64,000 bases of DNA from Chitinophagaceae bacterium (GTDB taxonomy: Bacteria; Bacteroidota; Bacteroidia; Chitinophagales; Chitinophagaceae), in NCBI GenBank assembly GCA_024508725.1, contig JANINS010000004.1, positions 1,196,163 to 1,260,162 on the forward strand, written 5' to 3'. Below, in pieces: positions 33,568-42,051 of this stretch (positions are counted from its first letter, which is position 1; each line of letters starts with the position of its first letter). Made by a program: the position numbers and the translations under genes. The notes under the pieces were generated by a model. That model searched no databases and was not told the DNA's origin. It worked only from the letters and a program-made list of their open reading frames with translations.

Positions 33568-33633
33568 ACGGGACTCGAACCCGCGACCTCCGCCGTGACA
33601 GGGCGGCATTCTAACCAACTGAACTACCGATCC
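33560..33633 (-). tRNA. tRNA-Asp (GUC)
   Basis: The reverse strand folds as a full cloverleaf: acceptor GGATCGG with CCGGTCC (one T-G pair), discriminator G, D-arm with AGTTCAGTTGGTTAGA, anticodon loop CTGTCAC with GTC (33597-33599), and T-arm GCGGGTTCGAGTCCCGT. CCA is not encoded. Its 3' end points at the integrase gene, so it is the likely attB. It probably lies in a single-gene transcript with its own promoter. Confidence 0.96.
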
Positions 33634-33670
33634 GTTCCTTTCTACAGAATCACTTCCGTTTTCGGGACGG

Positions 33671-33703
33671 CAAAGATAAGGGGATTGACTTTTTTAAAAC
33701 AAA
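33671..33703 (-). promoter_or_regulatory. Promoter of tRNA-Asp
   Basis: On the reverse strand, TTTG (33700-33703), 21 bp, then TATCTTTG (33671-33678), a TAnnTTTG match. It lies 37 nt upstream of the tRNA 5' end, a normal leader distance. Confidence 0.6.
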
Positions 33704-33800
33704 AGTTTTTAGATTTTTTTTCTGAGGTAGATGAAAGCAAAAAAGAATCTACCATGAAGTAAATTCTTACAATAGAAGTGGTGCGGCAGAAATATGAAAA

Positions 33801-33875
33801 TTAATATTCGTCTCGTTCGAAACCGCAATAAAGAAAACCAATGATAAGTAAAAAGACAGACAGCACTTGTTTCAT
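33801..33875 (-). CDS. Candidate small lipoprotein-like peptide, 24 aa
   Basis: Reverse-strand ATG at 33875. MKQVLSVFLLIIGFLYC has the shape of a signal peptide with a Cys at the position of a lipobox, followed by a short charged end (GFERDEY). The length is below normal annotation cut-offs, and no promoter or Shine-Dalgarno sequence is clear. The clean signal-peptide profile and immediate stop make it worth keeping, at low confidence. Confidence 0.35.
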   Translation of the reverse strand: MKQVLSVFLLIIGFLYCGFERDEY

Positions 33876-33929
33876 AGCTATTGGTTTTTTGGTGAGCAAC
33901 TAAGACTTTAAAGATGGATATAAGTTGAA

Positions 33930-33991
33930 AGCAACATCCGTTAAACTCGATGAATCATTGAAATGATTCGGTTAACTCAGTAAATGTTGCT
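33930..33991. repeat. Extended inverted repeat, 62 nt
   Basis: Three nested pairs: AGCAACAT/ATGTTGCT (outer), GTTAA/TTAAC, and GAATCAT/ATGATTC around a TGAA loop. A cruciform or RNA hairpin is possible. It lies upstream of the peptidase gene. No matching copy was noticed elsewhere in the window. Confidence 0.5.
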
Positions 33992-34067
33992 TCGCTAAAA
34001 ATTCATCAGCCTTATCGTTGCATTGTTTAGCTTTATCCGACAGAGAATCTTGCAAACATTATTCCAC

Positions 34068-36407
34068 ATGAAGAGAGTTTCCCTTATTCTGATCGCTTTC
34101 AGCTTCATCCACTCCGCATTCACTCAACATTCAGTAAGTGTAAAGGACTATAAACGAGCTGAAAGCATGTTAGGAACCAACACTTCAAAATTTGTTGATC
34201 GTTCACCCATTATTCCAAATTGGTTAGCAGGAGATCGTTTCTGGTATCGCACATTAACAGCACAGGGAAGTGAATTCATCATAGTCGATCCCACAAAAGG
34301 AACAAGAACTGCTGCTTTTGATCAGCAGAAACTTGCTGCGGCACTGTCATCAGTAACAGGAAAACAATATAAAGCTGAGATGCTTCCTTTTCAAACAATT
34401 ACTTTTTCGGAAGATGGAAAGACGATCAGTTTTAAAGCGAATAACGAGAACTGGAAAGCTGACTTGCAGCGTTATAATATCGTCAAAGATTCTTCACAAT
34501 CTACGGCAAGAACCCAGCAAGGCGTAGGCAGAAGAGGTGGATCAGAAGTCCTATCACCAGATGGAAATAAGGCAGCTTTTATTCGCAACTACAATCTTTG
34601 GGTTCGTGATATCAAAACCGGTAAAGAAACACAATTAACAACCGATGGAATAAAAGATTTTGGCTACGCTACCGACAATGCAGGATGGAGTCACAGCGAT
34701 GCTCCCATTCTTCGTTGGTCACCCGATTCAAAAAAGATCGCAACATTTCAACAAGACCAGAGAGCTGTTGGAGAAATGTACCTGGCTACAACCAATGTTG
34801 GTCATCCAAAACTTGAATCATGGAAATATCCGTTACCGGGAGATTCGGTGATTCCTATGATCCATCGTGTGATCATTGAAGTGGAAAATCCTAAAGTGAT
34901 CCGTTTAAATATTAATCCCGATCCACACAGAGCATCTTTAAGTGACGACATCAGCAGCAGCGGAACATTTGATGATGTTGACTGGGGTGAAGATGCAACC
35001 CAGCTTGCATTCTTGTCAACTTCAAGAGATCATAAGATCGAAAAAATGAGAATTGCAAATGCGATCACAGGAGAAGTTCGTGAAGTGTTTGAAGAAGTGG
35101 TGCAAACGCAATACGAATCAGGACAAGGTACTATCAACTGGAAATATCTTTCGAAAACTAACGAGATCATCTGGTATTCTGAAAGAGATAACTGGGGACA
35201 CCTGTATTTATACGATGCAACAACGGGTAAACTTAAACAACAAATTACAAAAGGTGACTGGCTGGTAACCCGTTTAGAAAAAATTGACCAAAAGAAACGT
35301 CAACTTTATTTCTATACTGCAGGTCGTCAAAAAGAAAATCCATATTTCGCTGAGTTATACCGCATCGATATGGATGGAAAGAACTTAACATTATTAACTC
35401 CCGGTGCCGGAAATCATTCAGCCAGCTTCTCTCCTTCCGGTAATTACATTATCGATATTTTTTCTAAACCGGATGTCCCTCAAACAGAGATCCTGCGTGA
35501 CATAAATGGAAAACAGATCATCGAAGTAGAAAAAGTTGATGTATCAAGATTAAAAGCAACAGGATGGAAGCCACCTACACCATTCTCTGTAAAAGCTGCA
35601 GATGGATCAACAGATATTTACGGCTTGATGTTCACTCCAGGTAATCTCGATCAAAATAAAAAATATCCCATCATCGATTATATATATCCAGGTCCGCAAG
35701 GTGGAAGTGTAGGAAGCTGGTCATTCTCTTCCGGCCGGTCTGATCACCAGGCGTTGGCTGAACTTGGATTTATTGTTGTGCTGATAGAAGGCACTTGCAA
35801 TCCGCTTCGTTCAAAAAGTTATCACGACATGTGCTATGGCAACATGGCTGAAAATACTCTATCAGATCAGATCACCGGTATTCGCCAGTTAGCACAGCGA
35901 TACAGTTACATGGATACAACACGAGTGGGTATTTGGGGACATTCCGGTGGTGGATTTGCAACCGCTGCAGCAATGTTTCGTTACCCTGATTTCTTTAAAG
36001 TTGGAATCTCTGAAAGTGGTAACCACGACAACAGGAATTACGAAGATGATTGGGGTGAGCGTTATATTGGTTTGCTTACAAAAGATGCAAAGGGTAAAGA
36101 CAATTACGAAGCCCAGGCCAACCAGGTGTATGCAAAAAATCTCAAAGGCAAATTGATGTTAGCCCATGGCTTGATGGACGACAACGTTCCTCCTTATAAT
36201 ACGTGGTTAGTAATTGAAGCTTTGACCAAAGCCAATAAAGATTATGACCTGGTTGTATTTCCAAATGCACGACATGGTTACGGAGCCTACAGTCAATATA
36301 TGATGCGTCGTCGATGGGATTATTTTGTAAAACATCTTTTAGGTGCTGAGCCACCGAAAGAATTTGAATTTCAGAATAAGCCTGATCCAAGAAATGTGAT
36401 ACAATAA
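34068..36407 (+). CDS. S9-family prolyl peptidase (DPP-IV type), 779 aa
   Basis: ATG 34068 gives a signal peptide (KRVSLILIAFSFIHSAFTQ); a TTG 45 nt upstream is unlikely. A long N-terminal propeller domain (to about residue 500) precedes the alpha/beta-hydrolase domain. The nucleophile Ser is in GHSGGGFAT (where DPP-IV has GWSYGG), the acid probably in GLMDDNVPP and the His in NARHGYG. DDWGERY and YPGPQGGSVGSWS also match. It removes dipeptides from peptides in the periplasm or at the outer membrane. The S9B versus acylaminoacyl subgroup is not certain. Confidence 0.9.
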   Translation: MKRVSLILIAFSFIHSAFTQHSVSVKDYKRAESMLGTNTSKFVDRSPIIPNWLAGDRFWYRTLTAQGSEFIIVDPTKGTRTAAFDQQKLAAALSSVTGKQYKAEMLPFQTITFSEDGKTISFKANNENWKADLQRYNIVKDSSQSTARTQQGVGRRGGSEVLSPDGNKAAFIRNYNLWVRDIKTGKETQLTTDGIKDFGYATDNAGWSHSDAPILRWSPDSKKIATFQQDQRAVGEMYLATTNVGHPKLESWKYPLPGDSVIPMIHRVIIEVENPKVIRLNINPDPHRASLSDDISSSGTFDDVDWGEDATQLAFLSTSRDHKIEKMRIANAITGEVREVFEEVVQTQYESGQGTINWKYLSKTNEIIWYSERDNWGHLYLYDATTGKLKQQITKGDWLVTRLEKIDQKKRQLYFYTAGRQKENPYFAELYRIDMDGKNLTLLTPGAGNHSASFSPSGNYIIDIFSKPDVPQTEILRDINGKQIIEVEKVDVSRLKATGWKPPTPFSVKAADGSTDIYGLMFTPGNLDQNKKYPIIDYIYPGPQGGSVGSWSFSSGRSDHQALAELGFIVVLIEGTCNPLRSKSYHDMCYGNMAENTLSDQITGIRQLAQRYSYMDTTRVGIWGHSGGGFATAAAMFRYPDFFKVGISESGNHDNRNYEDDWGERYIGLLTKDAKGKDNYEAQANQVYAKNLKGKLMLAHGLMDDNVPPYNTWLVIEALTKANKDYDLVVFPNARHGYGAYSQYMMRRRWDYFVKHLLGAEPPKEFEFQNKPDPRNVIQ

Positions 36408-36443
36408 ATTATTGAACAGAAGTTAGTACTTGTATTGAGCTTA

Positions 36444-36465
36444 TGTTGCGTCGCACTCTTGTACT
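36444..36465 (+). repeat. Dispersed intergenic repeat, copy A
   Basis: TGTTGCGTCGCACTCTTG belongs to the family with core TTGYGTCRCWC seen in several chromosomal intergenic regions. It lies between the convergent S9 peptidase and surface-peptidase genes. Confidence 0.6.
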
Positions 36466-36491
36466 TTATAAACTTTATTCAGCTTTAATCG

Positions 36492-39275
36492 CTACGGAAT
36501 CAAATTCACCGGAACAATAAATTCCCAGCTATTAAATGGTATTCCACCAACATCTGCCAATACAAGATGATTATAACGGAAACCAAATGTAACAGGTAAG
36601 TTGTTCCATATTTTCGTATCAAAGAATACTTCACCTCCTGCTGATTGAAAACGATACACTGCTTTTGTTCTCAAACTTTGTAGTTCTGCATAATCAGTAT
36701 AACCATTCAAACGAATTCTTTGAAAGTAAACGAGGTTCGCAAAACCCCAGTCAGGATGCAAAATGGGAAAATGATAATTGGCTCCAACCTTCCACATCCT
36801 TGGTAAGTTATAACCACCATCGAAACCTCTTGGATAAGGAAAATTATTGGTGAATGGATAATTATTCATTGTATCCCTTCCCTGGTAAGCTAAGGACAAA
36901 ACAATACTGTGTGTTCTTGTCAATCCGGGTAAGAATAAACTTCCTGTCGCCAACAATTGACTTGCTTTTACATTCACTGCATTTCTCGAACGAATGGAAG
37001 TGGCAATGCCGAAATGGGGATATATCTGTTGACTTTGCTTTTGTATCTGGCTGCTGAAACTAAATAATCCCTGCAGGTATTGGACATCATTTTCGAAAGG
37101 CTTAAAAAAGGTTTTATACTTACCAGTTACATTAACATCAACCGAATGAAAACTTGCAGACAAGTTCATGAAGCGATACATTCTTCCACCGCTTAAATTC
37201 AATGGCAATTGAAAACCTCCGGCATATTCAAATTCGTTGAAGTAAGCTGTGGTATCTGCATTGTAAACAAATGGTCTGCTCCAGGTATGCCTTAACGAAA
37301 CGAAAGGTTGAAAAAAAGTTCCGCCATAGATCAAACTTCCCGAAGCACCATGTGTATTTTCATTTTGATTATAGATATACGAAAGCTGCGTTTGAAGCGT
37401 ATTCAATACGTTTTGTCCATACAGCGTAAAAGAAAATTCCGGCTGATCGTAATATGGTCTCCAGCTATGAAAATTAAAAGGATGAGATAGCGTTGAATAT
37501 TTCTTGAATGCTTTACGTTCTGTTTTTATTTTCTCAACACTGATGTTTGATTCTAAAGCTTTATTAACATATAGATCCTGCAAACCTCCAGGAGTTTCTA
37601 CCTGTTGCCACTTTGGTTGCACGGAAGCAAGCCGATGACCATTAGAAGTAAAAACGGAGGCGATCAGTTTCCCATTGCTAAAAGTAGATTGATACATTCC
37701 TGTTGGATACGAAGCAATATGATACAACTTCTTCGAACTTTCCAACCAGGCATATACATCATCTCTCATTTTGTTGGTAGCAGTAAATAAAATGGTATCG
37801 CCATTTACTACAGGGAAACCAATAATATAATTGCCAAAAGGAAGCACAGTAGTTGAGCCAACATCTTTTCCTGTTTGGTATTGGCGTAAGCCCATTTGTC
37901 CCAAACTATTTCTTACCGGAACATACACAGCAACATCTCCCGTTGCAAATTTTGGCTGGCTGAACACTTCACCAGTACCGGCTTCAAAAGCTTTTGTTTC
38001 TGATCCGAATTCATCCAACACAACCAATCTCGAAGCACCAGATTCTTTCATTTCAACCGCCACAATTGTTTTACCATCTGCAGAGATATCAGGCGAAAAA
38101 TATTTTGCTTTTGATGTAAGCTTTCTTTCAGATTTGCTATTGACATTTACCACTACAATATTGCTGTATTCCCTGTTACTCCATCTTGCATCCAATGCAT
38201 AAGCTGCATACACCACTCTCCCATTTTTATAAGAGAAGTAACGATCCTGCGTAATGTTCATGGCAGCAAGCCTGTCTTCTTTTCCTGATTTATCAATCCT
38301 GTACAAAGCAGGATTGTTCTTTGTGCTTTGTTTTACGGCAATGATGTCTCCGTTTTCATCTGTGTATGGATATAAATAATCCGTCCTGTAATTTTTTGCT
38401 ATCGTGATCCAATTCAGTTCAGAGCCTTCTACTTCCTGCTTCCATTGTTTCTGATAAAAGTTCGAGGCTTCGTCAACAAATTGTTTGTACGGAATTCCTG
38501 CATATTTCTTTATCGCTCCCTGCAAAGGATAGATCAATGGTTTAAACGCAGATGCATCTGCAGTAACCTTATTCCAGAAATCATTTCCATATTTCTCTGC
38601 ACCATAAGCCACCAATAAATAACCAAGGTCATAATGATTGGGAACAAGATCTTTCAACGATCCGTTTCTCAACTTCATGTAGTTGTAATGTTTCCCTTCC
38701 AAGAACAAACTTTTATATCCACTAAAAGCCAGCGGCAATCTTCCTCTTCCCTGCCTTGAATATTTTGTTTCATTCCAAACCGCATCACCTTCAAAAAACC
38801 AATCGGGGATCGCCATTCCATTAAGCAAAGCCCTTCCCTCCTGTCCTAATAATACCGTAGAAACTCTTGCGATTCCTCTGTTGAAATAATTGAATTGTTG
38901 AACGTGCCTCCACTCATGTATGATCAGATTATCAGCCCAGTTCATACTTCCCAACTCGAAAGGATTTTGCGGAGCCATCAGGTAAAATTCACTTCTGTAT
39001 GGTGCCAGTTGCACGTAAGCATTCGATACGGTTGAATTACGCTGAAGAACGATGTTGATCTTTCTAAAACGCTTTGTTACTATAGAATCTCGTTGCAACT
39101 GATCTGCTATGGTAGCGATCCTGTTTGCAACACTGTCCATTCCTACTGGAAAAATCACCCTTGCTGCATTCGTATTAACCTGAGCCCATTTTTGAGGAGG
39201 ATTTCCACCAAAATTCTGCGCAATCGATGTAGTGGAAACGAATAACAAAACCAGCAAGAGCCTGAAACCATTCAT
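36492..39275 (-). CDS. Surface protein with MA-clan peptidase motif and barrel-like end, 927 aa
   Basis: Start ATG 39275 gives a signal peptide ending TTSIAQ. LIIHEWRHVQQF (117-128) is an HExxH-like zinc motif with HEWRH, and a Glu in PDWFFEGDAVW (158-167) is the likely third ligand, as in MA-clan gluzincins. A TolB-like propeller (about 330-600) follows. The last 300 residues are aromatic-rich beta strands ending in EFIVPVNLIP, suggesting an outer-membrane barrel. It may be a surface metallopeptidase with a propeller substrate domain. Activity is not shown. Confidence 0.78.
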   Translation of the reverse strand: MNGFRLLLVLLFVSTTSIAQNFGGNPPQKWAQVNTNAARVIFPVGMDSVANRIATIADQLQRDSIVTKRFRKINIVLQRNSTVSNAYVQLAPYRSEFYLMAPQNPFELGSMNWADNLIIHEWRHVQQFNYFNRGIARVSTVLLGQEGRALLNGMAIPDWFFEGDAVWNETKYSRQGRGRLPLAFSGYKSLFLEGKHYNYMKLRNGSLKDLVPNHYDLGYLLVAYGAEKYGNDFWNKVTADASAFKPLIYPLQGAIKKYAGIPYKQFVDEASNFYQKQWKQEVEGSELNWITIAKNYRTDYLYPYTDENGDIIAVKQSTKNNPALYRIDKSGKEDRLAAMNITQDRYFSYKNGRVVYAAYALDARWSNREYSNIVVVNVNSKSERKLTSKAKYFSPDISADGKTIVAVEMKESGASRLVVLDEFGSETKAFEAGTGEVFSQPKFATGDVAVYVPVRNSLGQMGLRQYQTGKDVGSTTVLPFGNYIIGFPVVNGDTILFTATNKMRDDVYAWLESSKKLYHIASYPTGMYQSTFSNGKLIASVFTSNGHRLASVQPKWQQVETPGGLQDLYVNKALESNISVEKIKTERKAFKKYSTLSHPFNFHSWRPYYDQPEFSFTLYGQNVLNTLQTQLSYIYNQNENTHGASGSLIYGGTFFQPFVSLRHTWSRPFVYNADTTAYFNEFEYAGGFQLPLNLSGGRMYRFMNLSASFHSVDVNVTGKYKTFFKPFENDVQYLQGLFSFSSQIQKQSQQIYPHFGIATSIRSRNAVNVKASQLLATGSLFLPGLTRTHSIVLSLAYQGRDTMNNYPFTNNFPYPRGFDGGYNLPRMWKVGANYHFPILHPDWGFANLVYFQRIRLNGYTDYAELQSLRTKAVYRFQSAGGEVFFDTKIWNNLPVTFGFRYNHLVLADVGGIPFNSWEFIVPVNLIP

Positions 39276-39380
39276 ACAGCGGTATTTAAGCAGGAAAATT
39301 AACAAAAATCAGTCCTTTGTTTCCTCAAAGCCAAATAGTTGTTCTAACCAAAGTCATTATTCTGTGCAATGCGATACAAC

Positions 39381-39388
39381 TATATTTG
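39381..39388 (+). promoter_or_regulatory. kduD promoter -7 element
   Basis: TATATTTG fits TAnnTTTG exactly, 6 nt before the ATG at 39395. Transcription would begin at or near the start codon, giving an almost leaderless mRNA. No strong -33 element at the right distance. It could instead be a chance match. Confidence 0.4.
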
Positions 39389-39394
39389 CGGCTT

Positions 39395-40156
39395 ATGAGC
39401 AACCTATTTAATCTAACTGGTAAAACTGCTTTGGTTACCGGCTGCAATAAAGGCATTGGTAAAGGCATGGCACTCGGACTTGCTGAAGCCGGAGCAGACA
39501 TCATTGGTGTTTCTTCGTCTTTACAGCCCGGCAGCGAAGTAGAGAATGAAGTGAAAGCCCTTGGCAGGAACTTTAAGCCCTACCAATGCGATATGAGCAA
39601 TCGTGAAAGCATTTACGCCTTCATTAAAAAAGTACTGGAAGAGAACAGCAACATCGATATCCTGATCAATAATGCAGGAACCATCATGCGAAAGCCGATC
39701 GCTGAACATCCTGATGAAATGTGGGACAAAGTGCTGAACATAAATCTTGATGCTCCATTTATTGTTGCCCGGGAGATCGGTAATCACATGTTGCACAGAG
39801 ATAGCGGAAAGATCATCTTCACCTGTTCATTGCTCAGTTTCCAGGGCGGCATTTTAGTTCCTGGTTATGCGGCAAGCAAAGGTGCTCTTGCAAGTTTGAT
39901 CAAGGCTTTTGCAAATGAATGGGCTGGTAAAGGAGTTAACGTAAATGGAATTGCTCCGGGCTATATTGCAACAGACAATACCGAGGCTTTGCGTAACGAT
40001 GAAGAAAGAAGCAAATCAATTCTCGGTCGTATTCCTGCGAATCGTTGGGGACAGCCCGAAGATTTTAAAGGTCCGGTTGTGTTCCTTGCCTCTGAAGCTG
40101 CGAATTATGTTCATGGAACGATATTGACTGTTGATGGAGGCTGGATGGGAAGATAA
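39395..40156 (+). CDS. kduD: 2-dehydro-3-deoxy-D-gluconate 5-dehydrogenase (KduD), 253 aa
   Basis: Short-chain dehydrogenase: NAD-binding VTGCNKGIGKGMA, NNAG in ILINNAGT, catalytic S in TCSLLSFQGG with Y-x3-K in PGYAASKGAL, and the KduD-like end APGYIATDNTEALR...GQPEDFKGPVVF. KduD converts 2-dehydro-3-deoxy-D-gluconate and its 5-dehydro form in the breakdown of oligogalacturonides or glycosaminoglycan uronates. ATG 39395 is chosen over a longer frame from 39317. It is followed by kduI, its functional partner. Confidence 0.9.
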   Translation: MSNLFNLTGKTALVTGCNKGIGKGMALGLAEAGADIIGVSSSLQPGSEVENEVKALGRNFKPYQCDMSNRESIYAFIKKVLEENSNIDILINNAGTIMRKPIAEHPDEMWDKVLNINLDAPFIVAREIGNHMLHRDSGKIIFTCSLLSFQGGILVPGYAASKGALASLIKAFANEWAGKGVNVNGIAPGYIATDNTEALRNDEERSKSILGRIPANRWGQPEDFKGPVVFLASEAANYVHGTILTVDGGWMGR

Positions 40157-40236
40157 TTCAATTTGCAATTTTGCAGATGTGCAAATTTGCTAATGAAGAG
40201 TATTTATGAACTTAGCTGCGGTACTGCTATCAACGT

Positions 40237-40276
40237 CTGTTGTGTCACTCACTTGTACGTTATGAGCATTACTCAA
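40237..40276 (+). repeat. Dispersed intergenic repeat, copy B
   Basis: TGTTGTGTCACTCACTTGTACG and following bases match copy D (58709) over about 40 nt: TTGTACGTT, TGA, CATT and TCAAC are shared. Lies between kduD and kduI. Confidence 0.65.
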
Positions 40277-40318
40277 CAGCCAACTCAAAACTAAAAACTG
40301 TAAACTAAAAACTTTGTA

Positions 40319-41149
40319 ATGGAAATCCGTTTTCAAAATAGCCCGAAAGAAACCAAGGGCATGACCACAGAAGAACTTCGTTCGAATTTTCTTTGCGAGA
40401 ACCTGATGAGAGTGGATGATATTACCTACATCTACTCTCATTACGACAGGATGATCGTTGGTGGTGTAAAGCCGGTGAAGAAAGCTGTGTCGCTGAAGAA
40501 TTATCCAGAGTTAAAATCAGAATACTTTTTAGAAAGAAGAGAAATCGGCATCATCAACGTTGGTGGAGAAGGAAAAGTAACAGCAGGTGGTACTGAATAT
40601 CCACTTAACAAACTCGAATGTTTGTATGCCGGTAAAGGAGTTCAGGAAATAACGTTCAAGAGTGTGAACGAAGCTGAGCCTGCAATATTTTTCTTGCTTT
40701 CCGTTCCTGCTCATCATAGTTATCCAACAACAAAATATACAAAAGAACAAGCTGCTCCGGTTGATCTTGGATCTCCGGCTACTTCTAACGAAAGAACGAT
40801 CTATAAATACATTCATGCAGACGGCATTAAGAGCTGCCAGCTGGTAATGGGCTTAACTGTTTTGAAAGAAGGCAGTGTGTGGAATTCTGTTCCGCCACAT
40901 ACACATACCCGAAGAATGGAAGTGTATTTTTATTTTGATGTCCCAGACCAGCAAAGAATATTTCACATGATGGGCGAACCACAACAAACCCGTCACCTGA
41001 TCATGCAGAACCATGAAGCTGTGATCTCTGCACCGTGGAGTGTGCATTTTGGCTGTGGCACTTCGAATTATTCATTTATCTGGGGTATGGCGGGAGAAAA
41101 TCAGCAATTCACTGATATGGATCCGGCTCCTATTACGGAGTTGAAGTAG
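40319..41149 (+). CDS. kduI: 5-dehydro-4-deoxy-D-glucuronate isomerase (KduI), 276 aa
   Basis: Cupin-type isomerase that turns 5-dehydro-4-deoxy-D-glucuronate into 3-deoxy-D-glycero-2,5-hexodiulosonate, the KduD substrate. The zinc site is PPHTHTRRMEVYFYF (H-x-H-x4-E) with a later His in PWSVHFG. ERREIGIINVGGEG is a typical KduI N-terminal strand. Length is standard. kduD precedes it by 162 nt, across a spacer with a repeat copy and low-complexity AAACTAAAAAC. A symmetric terminator follows. No uronate-lyase genes lie nearby. Confidence 0.93.
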   Translation: MEIRFQNSPKETKGMTTEELRSNFLCENLMRVDDITYIYSHYDRMIVGGVKPVKKAVSLKNYPELKSEYFLERREIGIINVGGEGKVTAGGTEYPLNKLECLYAGKGVQEITFKSVNEAEPAIFFLLSVPAHHSYPTTKYTKEQAAPVDLGSPATSNERTIYKYIHADGIKSCQLVMGLTVLKEGSVWNSVPPHTHTRRMEVYFYFDVPDQQRIFHMMGEPQQTRHLIMQNHEAVISAPWSVHFGCGTSNYSFIWGMAGENQQFTDMDPAPITELK

Positions 41150-41170
41150 TTGAAAACAATTATAGAGTTT

Positions 41171-41201
41171 AAAAAAGGCACTTAAATTAAGTGCCTTTTT
41201 T
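41171..41201. terminator. Bidirectional terminator after kduI
   Basis: AAAAAAGGCACTTAA and TTAAGTGCCTTTTTT form a near-perfect palindrome, with a T tract on either strand. It can stop kduI and any reverse-strand transcript running through from tdk. Confidence 0.85.
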
Positions 41202-41243
41202 ATGATTTTGAAATCAACTTCTCGAATAGAATTCCTGCAGTAG

Positions 41244-41265
41244 AAGTGTGCGACGCAACGAAAGT
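41244..41265 (-). repeat. Dispersed intergenic repeat, copy C (inverted)
   Basis: AAGTGTGCGACGCAACGAAA is the reverse complement of the family core. With copy B it brackets kduI in opposite orientations. Confidence 0.6.
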
Positions 41266-41403
41266 TAAATAGTAGATTAAAAGCTGGTTACATAATATTC
41301 GTGAACTAATCTCCTGACATTAAGCCTGATTCTATTTATGAGATTTCGTCAGTCGTACTTCCTTCGCAATGACGAAATGTTGCTTTGCTTCTCACGAAAG
41401 ACA

Positions 41404-41976
41404 TTAATGCGGTTTCTCCTGTGCACAAACACGGCAGCGTGGTTCGTAAATATCTTTTTCACCCAACAACACCTGTCCTTCCTGGGTGGTTTTGCGATAA
41501 GAAACGTTGGCGATATTGCCGCACTTCATGCAAATGGCGTGAAGTTTTGTAATGTAATCTGCAATGGCTAGTAAGCCTGGCATTTGTCCGAATGGTCGTC
41601 CAAGGTAATCCATATCCAATCCTGCAACGATCACACGGATACCTTTTAAAGCCAAGGTTTCGCAAACATGGCAAATCTGGTCGTCGAAGAACTGTGCTTC
41701 ATCAATACCAATTACGTCTACACCTTCTGACATCAGCAAGATCGTTTGCGAATTATCGATCGGAGTTGAAAGTATAGCGTTGCTGTCATGGCTCACCACA
41801 TTTACTTCATCGTACCTGGTATCTATTGCCGGTTTGAAAATTTCAACCTTGAGATTGGCATACTTTACTCTCTTTAAACGACGAATGAGTTCTTCAGTTT
41901 TGCCGCTGAACATGCTTCCGCAGATCACTTCGATCCAACCTCTTCGCTCACCACTTATATTGGGTTCAATAAACAT
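41404..41976 (-). CDS. tdk: Thymidine kinase (type II, Tdk), 190 aa
   Basis: Walker A is [16 protein letters not shown], the second motif is [10 protein letters not shown], and a zinc-binding lid has CMKC and CRVC. The enzyme phosphorylates thymidine to dTMP for salvage. Length is normal. Reverse strand, divergent from the proline-rich protein gene with a 75 nt gap. The final residues ([10 protein letters not shown]) end near the spacer that carries repeat C. Confidence 0.95.
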   Translation of the reverse strand: MFIEPNISGERRGWIEVICGSMFSGKTEELIRRLKRVKYANLKVEIFKPAIDTRYDEVNVVSHDSNAILSTPIDNSQTILLMSEGVDVIGIDEAQFFDDQICHVCETLALKGIRVIVAGLDMDYLGRPFGQMPGLLAIADYITKLHAICMKCGNIANVSYRKTTQEGQVLLGEKDIYEPRCRVCAQEKPH

Positions 41977-42051
41977 TTTGCAGGGTATGTTATTGTTGAT
42001 GAAAGTGTAAGTAACTTTAACCGCTTACTAACCATCAAAAATATTACATCC

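Larger units (their letters stand above)
33634..34067. other. Intergenic region between tRNA-Asp and the S9 peptidase gene
   Basis: Holds the tRNA promoter, a candidate 24-aa reverse-strand peptide gene (33801-33875), an extended inverted repeat (33930-33991) and a degenerate match to the dispersed repeat family near 33772-33796. No gene longer than 60 codons is supported. No clear promoter for the downstream peptidase gene was seen. Confidence 0.6.

Noticed and set aside
39381-39388. Fully leaderless kduD transcript as an established fact
   Set aside because: Only the -7 element is visible; kept as a low-confidence feature instead.
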